From: Chloroflexota bacterium | GTDB lineage: Bacteria; Chloroflexota; Anaerolineae; Aggregatilineales; J027 | Reading direction: 5' to 3' | Assembly: GCA_013112715.1 (NCBI GenBank) | Contig: JABFGB010000027.1 | Span: forward strand, 20,519-84,518 | DNA length: 64,000 bases | Made by a program: the position numbers and the translations under genes | The notes under the pieces: model-generated | What the model saw: only the letters and a program-made list of their open reading frames with translations | What the model was told of the DNA's origin: nothing | The model's database searches: none | Part shown: positions 42,674 through 52,116 of the stretch, piece by piece | Position numbering within the stretch: position 1 is the first letter of the stretch | How the letters are laid out: each line of letters begins with the position of its first letter

Positions 42674-44101
42674 TTAGATAGATGAGCGCAGTCTCCGTAC
42701 CACCACTACCACCGCAATCAACCCCACCCCTAGAATTGCCAACAGGGTTAAACCTGCGGGCGTCGCTTCTTCCGCCGCATCACTGAACAAGCCGGTCTGG
42801 GCAATTTGCGTCGGCAGAACAATGGTTGGGCTGGTGATGACCTGCGGTTGAGCCGAGGCCGTTTGATTCGCAAAAATGGCGGTCACGGTCAGGTCAAAGG
42901 CCGGGATACTACTATCTATTGTCGAAGTGCTGGTTGGGGTCAGCGTCACAACGGTTGGCGCAGTCACCGCTCGTACAATGATGGTCAGGTTCACGCCATT
43001 CGGCAGATTTAACGTCTGTTGCTGCGTTCCTGACACCAGATTAATTACAACCTGTTCTTCACCAATGCGGAAGGTATAGGTTCCGGGTGGCAGGCCAACA
43101 TCGAGGAAATAATTCCCCGGGCCAAGCGGCGGAATCTCAAATGCACCGTCTGGCCCAATCACAATCGTCTGAATGGGTTGACCATCGCCCGTGGTTGGGG
43201 TTGGCCCACCCTGCGCTGGCCCATTTTGGGGGTCATTTGGCAAACGGCGGGCGAAGATTTCACTGCTTGGCCCAACGTCTTGAATTTTCGCTCCGACTGG
43301 CGCACCGTCCCCCGCTTCTTCTGTTCCAGCAGGGGCGGCAGGTGCAGATGACCCCGTAGTCGCCGATGGGCTAGGCGTGGCGGTTGCAGTGGGTGGCAAT
43401 TGCTGAACCGTCGCAGTGGCGGTTGGGGTGCGGGTAGGTGTGGGCGCCACGGTTGCTTGGGCAGCAGGATTAAACTCACCATCGCCATCATCAGCATAAA
43501 TATTAATCACAATACCAGTGACTGGGTTGCCATTTTGATCCAGAATCTGGGCTTGGAAGGTCTGGGGGGTCGCAGTTGGGGGGGTCTGACTCAGGACAAA
43601 TTGAGCACCCTGCGTTTGGATGGCCGCGCCCGTTTGCGTGGCATTAAACGCGATTGCCGTTCGACTGCCCTCCAATTGAGCCGCCACCGCTGTATTGGTT
43701 CCATCAAAAGCTGCTACCGCCGTACTGGTCGAATCTTGGAAAAGCCGCGCCGTCGTGACGGTCAAAGTCGCGTCAATTTCTGCGATACGGGTGCCTGTCG
43801 CAGCAATCGCGGTTTCAATTGCTTGATTCGTGCCAGCCCGTTGGGTCGCCAATATAGCGGTTTCATCGCCACCGTCGTCGCCTAATAACAAAGCGACCAC
43901 GCCGACAATCCCTAGCAAAACGGCGAGGATAATAAACCCACCCGCAAAAAGGAATGTACGGCTGATTCCGCCCTCTTGCTCGTCTGGTGGAAGGTCAAAA
44001 TCTTCTTCCTCTACCAGCGACCCGCTTTCAAATGGGTCAAAATCCTCGGCAAAGGGGTCAATTTCGTTATCATCGTCAAACGGAAAGCCTTGAGAACTCA
44101 T
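42674..44101 (-). CDS. Surface-type membrane protein with sorting-like C-terminus
   Basis: The acidic cytosolic head (FPFDDDNEIDPFAEDFDPFE) precedes a membrane helix near residues 48-74. The outside part has an Ala/Thr-rich helix of about 100 residues, a beta region (FQAQILDQNGNPVTGIVINI) that resembles a carboxypeptidase-regulatory or SpaA fold, a Thr/Pro-rich linker and a second beta region (GAFEIPPLGPGNYFLDVGLP). The end, LPTQIAQTGLF, a hydrophobic helix and RRLRSS, looks like a sortase-type signal, although no exact LPxTG is present. The ATG at 44101 has GGGGAGAG upstream. It is the last gene of the cluster. Function unknown. Confidence 0.65.
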   Translation of the reverse strand: MSSQGFPFDDDNEIDPFAEDFDPFESGSLVEEEDFDLPPDEQEGGISRTFLFAGGFIILAVLLGIVGVVALLLGDDGGDETAILATQRAGTNQAIETAIAATGTRIAEIDATLTVTTARLFQDSTSTAVAAFDGTNTAVAAQLEGSRTAIAFNATQTGAAIQTQGAQFVLSQTPPTATPQTFQAQILDQNGNPVTGIVINIYADDGDGEFNPAAQATVAPTPTRTPTATATVQQLPPTATATPSPSATTGSSAPAAPAGTEEAGDGAPVGAKIQDVGPSSEIFARRLPNDPQNGPAQGGPTPTTGDGQPIQTIVIGPDGAFEIPPLGPGNYFLDVGLPPGTYTFRIGEEQVVINLVSGTQQQTLNLPNGVNLTIIVRAVTAPTVVTLTPTSTSTIDSSIPAFDLTVTAIFANQTASAQPQVITSPTIVLPTQIAQTGLFSDAAEEATPAGLTLLAILGVGLIAVVVVVRRLRSSI

Positions 44102-44200
44102 CGGCTTTTTCTCTCCCCTCAAAAAATATCTCTAAATGACGCTGCCTACACAGCATCTTGGTTACAAGTGTATCCTATTCTGTTTATTTGCACTTGCTAC

Positions 44201-44818
44201 CTAGCCAGCTTTGGTAGAGACCGGGCTAGGTAAATTAAACACACCATCCCCATCGTCTTGATAAATGTGAATGGTAATGCCTGTCACCGGATTACCATTG
44301 AAATCCAGAATTTGCGCCTGCATAACGGATGGACGCTCTGCTGTCTTGCTTTGAATGTAAATCGCCTGTTCAATTTCTTGATACGGTGAAATAGTCGGAA
44401 ACCCAATAGCTGTCCTAGACCCATCCAACAATTCATTAACCGCCGAAGCCGTACCAGACGCCCGTGCAATCGCTGTGTTGGTCGCATTGCGATTCAATCG
44501 CTCTGTGACCGCTGTCCCTGTTGCATCCAAATCGTCACCACGAGTTTGGGTTGCGGCAAACGCTGTTTGGTTGGCTTGATTGGTCAAAGGGATACTCGTT
44601 CTAGCACCGATGTTAGAAGAATTTCCATCACGCACCGCTAATACAATTCCACAGACACCCAACACAGTGGTAATCACCAATACCATACTGGCAATTAAAA
44701 ATCGCCGACTAATCCCGTTACTAGACTCATCCGCCGGAAAATCAAAATTATCATCCTCGACCAGCGATTCGGTTGCAAACAAATCAATATCGTTGTCATC
44801 AAACGGAAAGTCGTTCAT
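44201..44818 (-). CDS. Truncated paralogue of the surface-type protein
   Basis: The 205-residue product matches the N-terminal 220 residues of its downstream neighbour: acidic head FPFDDNDIDLFATESLVEDD, a membrane helix, an Ala/Thr-rich region (TAFAATQTRGDDLDATGTAV) and a first beta region (MQAQILDFNGNPVTGITIHI). It then ends at YQDDGDGVFN plus ten residues, where the neighbour continues. It lacks the linker, second beta region and C-terminal signal. GGGAGAGG precedes its ATG, so it is probably translated. It arose by tandem duplication; whether it is a working short form or decaying is open. Confidence 0.65.
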   Translation of the reverse strand: MNDFPFDDNDIDLFATESLVEDDNFDFPADESSNGISRRFLIASMVLVITTVLGVCGIVLAVRDGNSSNIGARTSIPLTNQANQTAFAATQTRGDDLDATGTAVTERLNRNATNTAIARASGTASAVNELLDGSRTAIGFPTISPYQEIEQAIYIQSKTAERPSVMQAQILDFNGNPVTGITIHIYQDDGDGVFNLPSPVSTKAG

Positions 44819-44867
44819 GGGTTTATTCCTCTCCCAAATAACATTCGGGACGCACCTGCCATTCCGT

Positions 44868-45968
44868 CTATTTCGCCTCACCTAACAGTTCAATATTGGC
44901 AAGCGGGACAAACACCTCATGCCCATTGCGGAGCCTGACCTGCGCCGCCGCTACCCGTAAGCCATTTTCCATGATTTGGGGCTTATCGGGCAAGTCGGTC
45001 ACGGTAGCAATCTGACCTTCATGTGGCGCACGGCTCAAACGTACCGTCGCCCCAACCAGTAGCACCGCATCAAAGGTTGGCTCAAACGCATTTTGACCGG
45101 ACGCCTGATAGGGAATGACAATTTCAGGTCGTTCACTCGTCCAGCGATTGGGCGACATCGCATCAAAGGCGGCTTGGCGTTTGTTCTCAAATTCCCGCAG
45201 CAGGTCATAAATACGGCGGGTCATCTGCGCCTCGCCAAAACCTTCGGTCAATATAATAGGAACTTTAAGCGCCATCGCCGTTTCGCGCAAGTGATAGCTC
45301 ATGGATGGGGCGACTAATCCACCCAATTCTTTCTTGACCACCAACCGTAAATCTTCGACCACGATAGGGCGATCCAAGACATAGACCCGACCCCGCACGT
45401 TTTCTAGGAGGCTAGTCTGTTTGACCAAACTTTGCAATCCATCTTTTGGCTCAAAGCTGAACGACGAGAACAAAAATCGTCCGTTGCCCCATGCACCTTG
45501 AATGAGCGAGCCAACGGTTTCAATTCGTGCCCCTTTATTGCCAATCAGTTCCGTGACCCGCCCTTGCATCCGGGCATAAACCGCCACAGGCTGGGGATTG
45601 GTCTGCAAAATAACATTACCTTGTTCAACCAAGCTCACGACACCTTCAACGGGAGCACGCGGAATACGTTTGCGATATTTACGGCGCGGGGCGGTTGCCA
45701 ATGGCTGTCCGGCATGGATGAAATCGCCCTGTGCAACAGTCATGATACTCGACAGCATTTCAATATCGTCGGGGTCAATATTCAATGGCCCCGCCACATC
45801 TATAATCCGATAATCCTGTGGCAGTTCGCCCTCAGCAATAATGTGATTACTTTCGACATTGGCCCCCGGCGAAACGCGCACCGCACCATAGGCCCGAGGC
45901 GGCAGCATCCGGTCACGTTTGATGACGGTATATTCCAGCACAATGCGTTCTTCTGGATGGTATCTCAT
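44868..45968 (-). CDS. Partner protein of the MutL-like ATPase, unknown
   Basis: The 366-residue soluble protein begins MRYHPEERIVLEYTVIKRDR. The first half has beta-rich segments and a basic patch (APRRKYRKRIPRAPVEGVVS) that resembles a lipoyl-like or barrel fold. The middle has mixed alpha/beta structure (YVLDRPIVVEDLRLVVKKEL). The C-terminus (LVGATVRLSRAPHEGQIATV) resembles a KOW-type beta fold and ends VPLANIELLGEAK. It starts 6 bases after the MutL stop, so it probably forms a complex with it. Function unknown. Confidence 0.65.
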   Translation of the reverse strand: MRYHPEERIVLEYTVIKRDRMLPPRAYGAVRVSPGANVESNHIIAEGELPQDYRIIDVAGPLNIDPDDIEMLSSIMTVAQGDFIHAGQPLATAPRRKYRKRIPRAPVEGVVSLVEQGNVILQTNPQPVAVYARMQGRVTELIGNKGARIETVGSLIQGAWGNGRFLFSSFSFEPKDGLQSLVKQTSLLENVRGRVYVLDRPIVVEDLRLVVKKELGGLVAPSMSYHLRETAMALKVPIILTEGFGEAQMTRRIYDLLREFENKRQAAFDAMSPNRWTSERPEIVIPYQASGQNAFEPTFDAVLLVGATVRLSRAPHEGQIATVTDLPDKPQIMENGLRVAAAQVRLRNGHEVFVPLANIELLGEAK

Positions 45969-45974
45969 CGGCTT

Positions 45975-48044
45975 CTATCTCAGCCTTTCCAGAATATCCG
46001 GCACTTCATCAGCTTCTTCCGATTCTTCTTGTTTGCGACCACGCCGTGATTTTTCGGCTTTTTTGCCTTTTTCGGGTTTGCCCCGTTTACGATCCCGTCC
46101 GGTGGCGGCACGGCCCGAACCTATTATTTCGCCCTCGTCAAATCCTTCGGCGGCTTCCGCCTCAAACATGACCTCTTGCAGCAGTTTTTCTTCGGCAAAA
46201 CGATCACGGCGGGTTTCACGAGCAGCCTTATCCATTTCGGACAATGGCTCGGCTTCGGAGAATTCCTGCATCCCTGTCCAGACCTGTCCGGTCACACCTG
46301 TCCACCATTCCGCATACATTGCAGGGCGGCGGCGTAGGGCAGGCAAATTGAGCGGACGACCCCGTGCATCAAAAATCAATCCAGCTGCACCAGCGGTAAC
46401 AACTTGTTTGATACGACGTTTGCCATTAATCTTCATCCCGCGTCCCATACGAACCACGACCTGTACCTCTTGACCAGAGGACAAGGGTGCGGCCCAAATT
46501 TCACCGGGGAGCAGTTTTTTCTCAACCGTGCGACCACTTTCCAGCGTAATCTGGATTTTCATGGCCGGGCGTTGGCTGCGTCCACGTACTCGGCCTGTCG
46601 CGCAAAATGCTGGCCCAAGATTTACCAAGCCGTTATGTTCAAACGCTTGGACGGTCACAGTTGGGTCAGTATAGGCGATTGCCCCCAACAGCGCGATCAT
46701 GGCGTAGGGATCAATATAGAGATTATGCACCCCTTCTAGCTCGAAGGCATCTAGCATTAACATGGCGGTGATACCGGGATGTGGCGCATCCGTCAGTGTT
46801 GCCCCGGCAACGATAATAGGCCGGAAAGCAGGCAGTTTGCCATCTTTGGATGCGTGACGCCAGCTTGCGCGTGCCCCGTTGACCAAATGGCGGACGATTT
46901 CACGGGCGATGGCCTGTTCTATCATCAAATCGCGCATGGTCTGGGGAATAGTAGAGGGCATCAATATTTTGTTATAGGCATAGTTCCAGAGGTCGTCTTC
47001 CGTTGCCGGGAAAGGCAACCAGCGCAGCACCTGTTCGATATTCAAAACCGCTAGGGTGGTCAAGAGACTGTGGCCCAAACCCAAATCGCTGCGGATAGTG
47101 GAATTGACCTGTTTATCAAGGCTGGTGACAAGCGTACTGGTGGTACTGCCAATATCCACATGCAGCACCCCAGCGCTCCCTTTTTGCAGCAGTTCACCCA
47201 AAAAACGCACCATATTGGCAATGCCCTGTGCGGTGGGGACAATCCCAATCCCACTCAGTTCACTGGCAAGCGAGGTTACTTGATCAAACCCACCAACAGG
47301 CTGCGCGGTCATAAAATTGCTATAGACATTTGCCAATTCCATGCGGGCTGTGCCCAATTTTTCCTCATGGACATCAGGGCGCACGTTAGGGGCAACAAAT
47401 ACACTGGCATGGTCTTGTAGCATACCCACAACAGTATTCGCCAGTAGTTCATTGCCTGCATACAACACATTAGGGCGTTCATCGTCGGGCAGCAGCATCA
47501 AGGCCATTGCGGTGGCGCGGGTCAATTCTAAAACCGAATCTTGATTGCCGCCGTCCGTCCCCCCGCTGATAAATACGAGGTCAGGTTTGGCTTTCATGAT
47601 GGCATTGATGCGTTCTTCTTCAGTGCGTCCATCGGAGATGCTTAAAATTTCAGCGACCTCAATATACGTGCCGTTGAGGGCATGACGAGCACTGGCAAGG
47701 CTGACTTCGGTAATCAACCCGACCAACACCGCACGGAGTGGACGGCTGGCACTGCTGGTCGCTACCACGCGGTCAATGCCCCCATCTTCATTTTCGGGAT
47801 GAATCAAATAGCCGTCGGTGTCAATCAAAATCCGACCCGTCGCATCTTGAATATTTTCAATGGCACGGCTCATCCCCACCGTCACATCCCCAATGGGAGG
47901 ACGCATGGTAGTACGGGTCTGACTGCGTGTGACCATACGATATTGACCGTCAACGACATCAATAACCATCAAGCGGGTGTTGACGGAACCAAAATCCATC
48001 GCAAGGATAGATCGCCCGCTGTTCGAGGTTTGTCCTAGCATCAC
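45975..48044 (-). CDS. GlmL/MutL-like actin-fold ATPase
   Basis: The 689-residue protein matches the MutL (glutamate mutase L-type) family, an HSP70/actin-fold ATPase group. The phosphate-1 motif is ILAMDFGSVNTRLMVIDV at 13-30, phosphate-2 VLHVDIGSTTSTLVT at 293-307 and the adenosine motif PIIVAGATLTDAPHPG near 409-424. A final 60 residues rich in Lys, Arg and Glu (RKRGKPEKGKKAEKSRRGRK) are extra and probably bind acidic partners or the membrane surface. GlmL normally protects glutamate mutase, but no mutase subunit gene lies here. The start is a GTG with GGAGGG upstream. Its neighbours are membrane proteins, so a different role is likely. Confidence 0.8.
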   Translation of the reverse strand: MMLGQTSNSGRSILAMDFGSVNTRLMVIDVVDGQYRMVTRSQTRTTMRPPIGDVTVGMSRAIENIQDATGRILIDTDGYLIHPENEDGGIDRVVATSSASRPLRAVLVGLITEVSLASARHALNGTYIEVAEILSISDGRTEEERINAIMKAKPDLVFISGGTDGGNQDSVLELTRATAMALMLLPDDERPNVLYAGNELLANTVVGMLQDHASVFVAPNVRPDVHEEKLGTARMELANVYSNFMTAQPVGGFDQVTSLASELSGIGIVPTAQGIANMVRFLGELLQKGSAGVLHVDIGSTTSTLVTSLDKQVNSTIRSDLGLGHSLLTTLAVLNIEQVLRWLPFPATEDDLWNYAYNKILMPSTIPQTMRDLMIEQAIAREIVRHLVNGARASWRHASKDGKLPAFRPIIVAGATLTDAPHPGITAMLMLDAFELEGVHNLYIDPYAMIALLGAIAYTDPTVTVQAFEHNGLVNLGPAFCATGRVRGRSQRPAMKIQITLESGRTVEKKLLPGEIWAAPLSSGQEVQVVVRMGRGMKINGKRRIKQVVTAGAAGLIFDARGRPLNLPALRRRPAMYAEWWTGVTGQVWTGMQEFSEAEPLSEMDKAARETRRDRFAEEKLLQEVMFEAEAAEGFDEGEIIGSGRAATGRDRKRGKPEKGKKAEKSRRGRKQEESEEADEVPDILERLR

Positions 48045-48049
48045 AGCGG

Positions 48050-48721
48050 CTACCCTCCTAGTTGATCCAGAATAAATCGGAGTTGATCTTGGATGACTGA
48101 GCTAAAAATGGAGAGGCTGGTCAAGATGGCACTGGCATACAACGCGCCGAGGGTCAGGGTGACAAACCCCTGTCCGACAAAACGCAATGTTCGGATATGC
48201 ACCCGATTGGCAGGTTCACCATCACTGCGACGGCGGCTGAGATATTGAAAATAAACCAGCGTACACAGTGTACCGACCAGCAAAACCGCGCCATTTAATA
48301 CTGATTCGTGATCAAAGCTATTGCTCGCATCACGGGCGAGGGGCAGTACAGTGCCAATCACCGCACCTACCAATGCCACACCGGTGCCGATTCCAATCAT
48401 AAAGACCGTGCCGAGATTGCCCATCCTCGCAAATCGCGGAGAGGCTTTGAGCAGCAGCAGTACCCCCAAGAAAATCGGCAACATCCCCAATGCACGAATG
48501 CTGGCGGATGTTTCGGCATCGTCGCTAAATACCGTCGCCCGCAACCACGGCAGCAGCACCTCTTCCACCGCTGCAATTGCTATATATGCCCCCGCTGTGC
48601 CAATCAACACATGCACTGCGATACGATAGAGAAAATTATCTGCCAGTAAATAGCTGAACACCATCAGCGTCAGCACTAATCCGGCCCATCCTGCAATAAG
48701 GTCAAGGTTTTCTACCGTCAT
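48050..48721 (-). CDS. Six-helix membrane protein of the MutL cluster
   Basis: The 223-residue protein has about six hydrophobic helices: for example GWAGLVLTLMVFSYLLADNF, VLIGTAGAYIAIAAVEEVLL, MLPIFLGVLLLLKA and GIGTGVALVGAVIGTVLPLA. Short charged loops separate them. No catalytic or transport motif is visible. Its ATG overlaps the stop of the 1120-residue gene by 4 bases, and its stop is 5 bases from the MutL start, so it is translationally coupled on both sides. It likely forms the membrane part of the complex. It resembles the membrane protein at 52117 in layout. Confidence 0.68.
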   Translation of the reverse strand: MTVENLDLIAGWAGLVLTLMVFSYLLADNFLYRIAVHVLIGTAGAYIAIAAVEEVLLPWLRATVFSDDAETSASIRALGMLPIFLGVLLLLKASPRFARMGNLGTVFMIGIGTGVALVGAVIGTVLPLARDASNSFDHESVLNGAVLLVGTLCTLVYFQYLSRRRSDGEPANRVHIRTLRFVGQGFVTLTLGALYASAILTSLSIFSSVIQDQLRFILDQLGG

Positions 48722-51700
48722 CTACGCCGCCTCCGTAGGCCGCGAAGCAGATTAAAGACCATACCTAATCCAATCAATCCGCTGGCGACCATCGCCCCCA
48801 GCGCCATACTATGCCATTGTGAAATTTCGGGGTCGGGAATGTCTATATCGTCCGGGGCTTCAAACGCCTCACGAGTTCGGGTATTACGCAGTTGATTGTA
48901 CCGATAGGTGTCCCGATACCCTGCCAGATAACCCTGATAGCCTGTACCATTAACATAGGCCGTTGCCAGTGGTTCAGCCCCGGCGGTCATTAAGGCATAT
49001 TTGGGCAGTCCCGGCACGTCAAATTGTTCGGCCCAGTTACGAATATCATCCACCCGTTCGCCAATCACGACGACCAACGCGAAGTCAGTGGCGTCGAGCG
49101 TATCAAATTCTAGGCCCGTCTTTTCGCCCTCAGCGTCAGTGGCAAAAATCGTCGCCCCGACCTGTTCATTGCGTGTCAGACCGCGAATCCCGATTGCCCC
49201 ACCGGAGACATAACGCAGAACAAAATAATCTTCGCGGGTTTCCAATGGCTCATCACGTTCGACAGCATCCAGCAGGGTCGGGTCATTGGCGAGGTCTTCC
49301 ACTACACCGCGTGCATTAATCGCTCCAAGTGGATTGGTACTGAGAATAATCGGTATCCCACGATGGCTTAAAATATCGCGCAGCACAGCCTCGGCCAGTG
49401 GATTTAATTCACCTGCTGCGGTTGGGCCATATTCAAACGCCATCAACACATATTGCCCCGGTTGAATACTATTCACTGCCTTAGGCACAGCATATTGGCG
49501 CACCGTAAATCCGTTGCTGTCGGCTTCCTCGGCCACATGCAGGGCGTCACTCAAAAATGGGCCAATCAGCGCCGCCAGCAAAATAATCGAAATCAGGAAA
49601 CGGTCAAAATGTGGGCGAGTGCGCTTGCGTTTCTTTGATGGTGCTACCGCTGCGACTTCCAGTTCTTCGTCTTCATCCAAACCCAATGCTCGCCGCCGCT
49701 GTTCGGTCAGTTCCAAAATGCCTTCCAACAGCGCAACCCGTTCGGCTTGATACTCCGTGACGCTCAATTGGGTCACCATATTTAGCTCACCGGGGGCGGT
49801 TGCTTGGGGAGCAATCCCCAGTCCGCCTGTTACCCCGGCTAATGGGCCACTGTCGGAAATTTGCGCTGAAGCCCCTGTTTCAGTCTTCAATACATCAACG
49901 GATTTCTCACGCAGCCGTCGCAAGTCGTCTGGCAAATCGCTGATACGTTGCTGCTCGAATGCGATGCTAATCCCACCAGCACTTAGCGTGACCGGGACAT
50001 CAGGCCGCAAATCCGCGATCCATTCGGGGCGATCTGCGACGACGGCCTCTTTGACCGCTTCGGTTTCCGATGTCGTGGCCTTCGGGGGTGCTTTGGGTGA
50101 GGCATCATCCAGCGCTTTGAGCAGTTCATCATCAATGCCCTCAAAAAGGTCACTGGTCATGATTTCTTCAGTAGGTGTCTTGCCGCGCACGGGAACAAGA
50201 CCTTTTGGCCCTGCGACTACTGGTAGATTGGATTCTTTGGATAGGCCCAACAGGTCATCAATGCTCGTGCCGCTGGAAACCGCTTTTAGATCTTGGTCGC
50301 TAAAAGCTGGGGGCTTGCTGCCGGGCACGCCCGCGAATAAATCATCTGCCCCCGCAAAATCTACCCCTGAAATATCTCCTAGCCATTCCGGGGCAGTCTC
50401 TTGCTCACGTGGCAGTAGGACTGTTGGCTCTTCAGGTACTTGCAGAACGGGTAATTCATCGGGGGCCTCATATGCACGCAGCCAGTCAGGGCTATCATCT
50501 TCAACAGCAGGTTGCGCAAACAGGTTGGTCGCAGCACCGCCCTCCCCAAACAAACTCGCTGGGGCTTCATCCCATGCAAATTCTTCTTCACCCTCCTGCA
50601 TCATTTCGGCAAAGGTATCGGCCTCAGCGCCCATCATCGTGGCAAAAAAGTCTTCTTCGGGGGCGGGGGACTCAAGAGCAAACAAATCGTCGACAGGTGC
50701 AGGTTGCTCGGTTTCCGACAATCCAATTGGGGCTACATCCGCCATCCAATCGGGTTCATCGAAACTCGGCTCAAAACCCGCTTCCTGATCGGATGGTGCA
50801 GGCGACTCACTAAACGTTTGCATTGCTTCTGGCGATTGCTCAATCGGGAACCAATCCGGTTCGCCAAAAGTCGCCTCGAAATCTGTTGGCGCGGGGGTCT
50901 GCATAACATCCGGTGATGTTTCGGCAGGCGATTCAAACCAATCCTGCTGCTCGAATGTCATATCGGCGGCAAAATTCGTTTCATCTTGGCTCATGGTCGG
51001 CATTTGTGCTTCTGCTGAGGCTGCCAACGCCGAATCGAGGGCCGCCATCCAATCATCCGCCCCACCTGTTTCGGCAGAGGGAGCAGCTACCCCTTTAAAC
51101 CAATCGGGCACCTCATCATCAAATGTCGGGGCGGTGGGCAGTTCGGGCTGAGGTTCCGGTTCGGGTTCAGGCGGCGCAAAAGCTGAGGCATCCACCAATG
51201 TTTCAAAACTCAGGTCATCTGTCCCCACTGTGCGTGCCCACTCTGGCGCGTTCTCAAGATTTTGCTCCTCCAACCCCATAAACCAATCGGGTACGTAGTT
51301 GGTCAACGACCCGGTGGTGGTGGGTGGGGGCACTTCAGGAATATAGGGCGCTTCCTCTTCTTCCAAATCCAGAACTAAAGAAGCAATGTCTTTGTCGGCA
51401 GTACCGATTTCGACATTATCCACAAACCAATCTGGTACAGCCTCGGTCATAGCAATATCTTCGGCATGTACCTGCTCATATTCCTTTTGATGCTGTTGGC
51501 GTTCCCACTCCTCAAACGTCATCTCATCCGGTGAAATAGATTGAGATTCGCGTTTTTGCCCCAATTTGCGAATCTGGGGTTGGGGAGGTGGCGGCGGCTC
51601 CGGTGGCCTAGATGCCGGACGCGGAGCAACAGGTTGTTCGGGTGGCTGCACCGCCGGGGCGGTCTGACTCAGGCGCTTTAACCCTAATGAGGATACGGGC

Positions 51701-52080
51701 TTCTCTTCGATTTCAGACTCTTCATCAATTAACAGGGGTGGTTCCTCAAAATCGAAACTGGGTTCTTCCGGTGCCTCGCTGCTGGATATCCAATCTGGCA
51801 GTGCATCAGTCGAAAGTGGGCCACGTTGGGTAGGCTCTTCTACAAATGTGCTGCCAAAATCATCCGATTCCGTCTGACTTAGCCAATCAGGTACGGAAGC
51901 CCCCGAGGGCGTTTTGGTAGATGATTGCGGTTCATCTTCCAATAATGGAGCAGAACTTAACCAATCCGGCAGGGTGGTTTTGTCCTCATCCTGCGGAGGC
52001 AGCTTGTTGCTATCGAGCCAACCCGTATCAAAGTTTGGCTCTAGCATGTCATCAAAATTAAAGTTTTGGTCGTCGTTCAT
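48718..52080 (-). CDS. Large acidic PDW-repeat protein with C-terminal membrane domain
   Basis: The first 770 residues are acidic and low in order. They carry about 14 copies of a Trp-centred motif, mainly PDWL or PDWF, such as LPDWLSSAP, VPDWFVDNV, EPDWFPIEQ, EPDWMADVA, SPDWLRAYE, APEWLGDIS and RPEWIADLR, spaced roughly 20-120 residues apart. A basic segment (KKRKRTRPHFDRF) then precedes a membrane helix near 815. The domain after it is folded (GQYVLMAFEYGPTAAGELNP, RGIPIILSTNPLGAINARGV) and is followed by a final helix and RRRR. The plan suggests a membrane scaffold with many docking motifs facing the cytosol. GGGAG precedes the ATG. Confidence 0.72.
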   Translation of the reverse strand: MNDDQNFNFDDMLEPNFDTGWLDSNKLPPQDEDKTTLPDWLSSAPLLEDEPQSSTKTPSGASVPDWLSQTESDDFGSTFVEEPTQRGPLSTDALPDWISSSEAPEEPSFDFEEPPLLIDEESEIEEKPVSSLGLKRLSQTAPAVQPPEQPVAPRPASRPPEPPPPPQPQIRKLGQKRESQSISPDEMTFEEWERQQHQKEYEQVHAEDIAMTEAVPDWFVDNVEIGTADKDIASLVLDLEEEEAPYIPEVPPPTTTGSLTNYVPDWFMGLEEQNLENAPEWARTVGTDDLSFETLVDASAFAPPEPEPEPQPELPTAPTFDDEVPDWFKGVAAPSAETGGADDWMAALDSALAASAEAQMPTMSQDETNFAADMTFEQQDWFESPAETSPDVMQTPAPTDFEATFGEPDWFPIEQSPEAMQTFSESPAPSDQEAGFEPSFDEPDWMADVAPIGLSETEQPAPVDDLFALESPAPEEDFFATMMGAEADTFAEMMQEGEEEFAWDEAPASLFGEGGAATNLFAQPAVEDDSPDWLRAYEAPDELPVLQVPEEPTVLLPREQETAPEWLGDISGVDFAGADDLFAGVPGSKPPAFSDQDLKAVSSGTSIDDLLGLSKESNLPVVAGPKGLVPVRGKTPTEEIMTSDLFEGIDDELLKALDDASPKAPPKATTSETEAVKEAVVADRPEWIADLRPDVPVTLSAGGISIAFEQQRISDLPDDLRRLREKSVDVLKTETGASAQISDSGPLAGVTGGLGIAPQATAPGELNMVTQLSVTEYQAERVALLEGILELTEQRRRALGLDEDEELEVAAVAPSKKRKRTRPHFDRFLISIILLAALIGPFLSDALHVAEEADSNGFTVRQYAVPKAVNSIQPGQYVLMAFEYGPTAAGELNPLAEAVLRDILSHRGIPIILSTNPLGAINARGVVEDLANDPTLLDAVERDEPLETREDYFVLRYVSGGAIGIRGLTRNEQVGATIFATDAEGEKTGLEFDTLDATDFALVVVIGERVDDIRNWAEQFDVPGLPKYALMTAGAEPLATAYVNGTGYQGYLAGYRDTYRYNQLRNTRTREAFEAPDDIDIPDPEISQWHSMALGAMVASGLIGLGMVFNLLRGLRRRRR

Positions 52081-52116
52081 GACAATAACTCCCGTCGTCC
52101 CGGTGGCACATAAGGT

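Noticed and set aside
42674..44818. Frameshift joining the two surface-type paralogues
   Set aside because: Each has its own ribosome binding site and ATG, and both contain the same N-terminal regions, so they are a tandem duplicate rather than one broken gene.
45975..48044. DNA mismatch repair MutL
   Set aside because: No GHKL ATPase motif is present. The motifs are of the actin/HSP70 fold, as in GlmL.
49757..50788. Plus-strand frame of 343 codons, very Ser-rich
   Set aside because: It is opposite the PDW-repeat protein; the Ser richness is caused by the acidic codons on the other strand.
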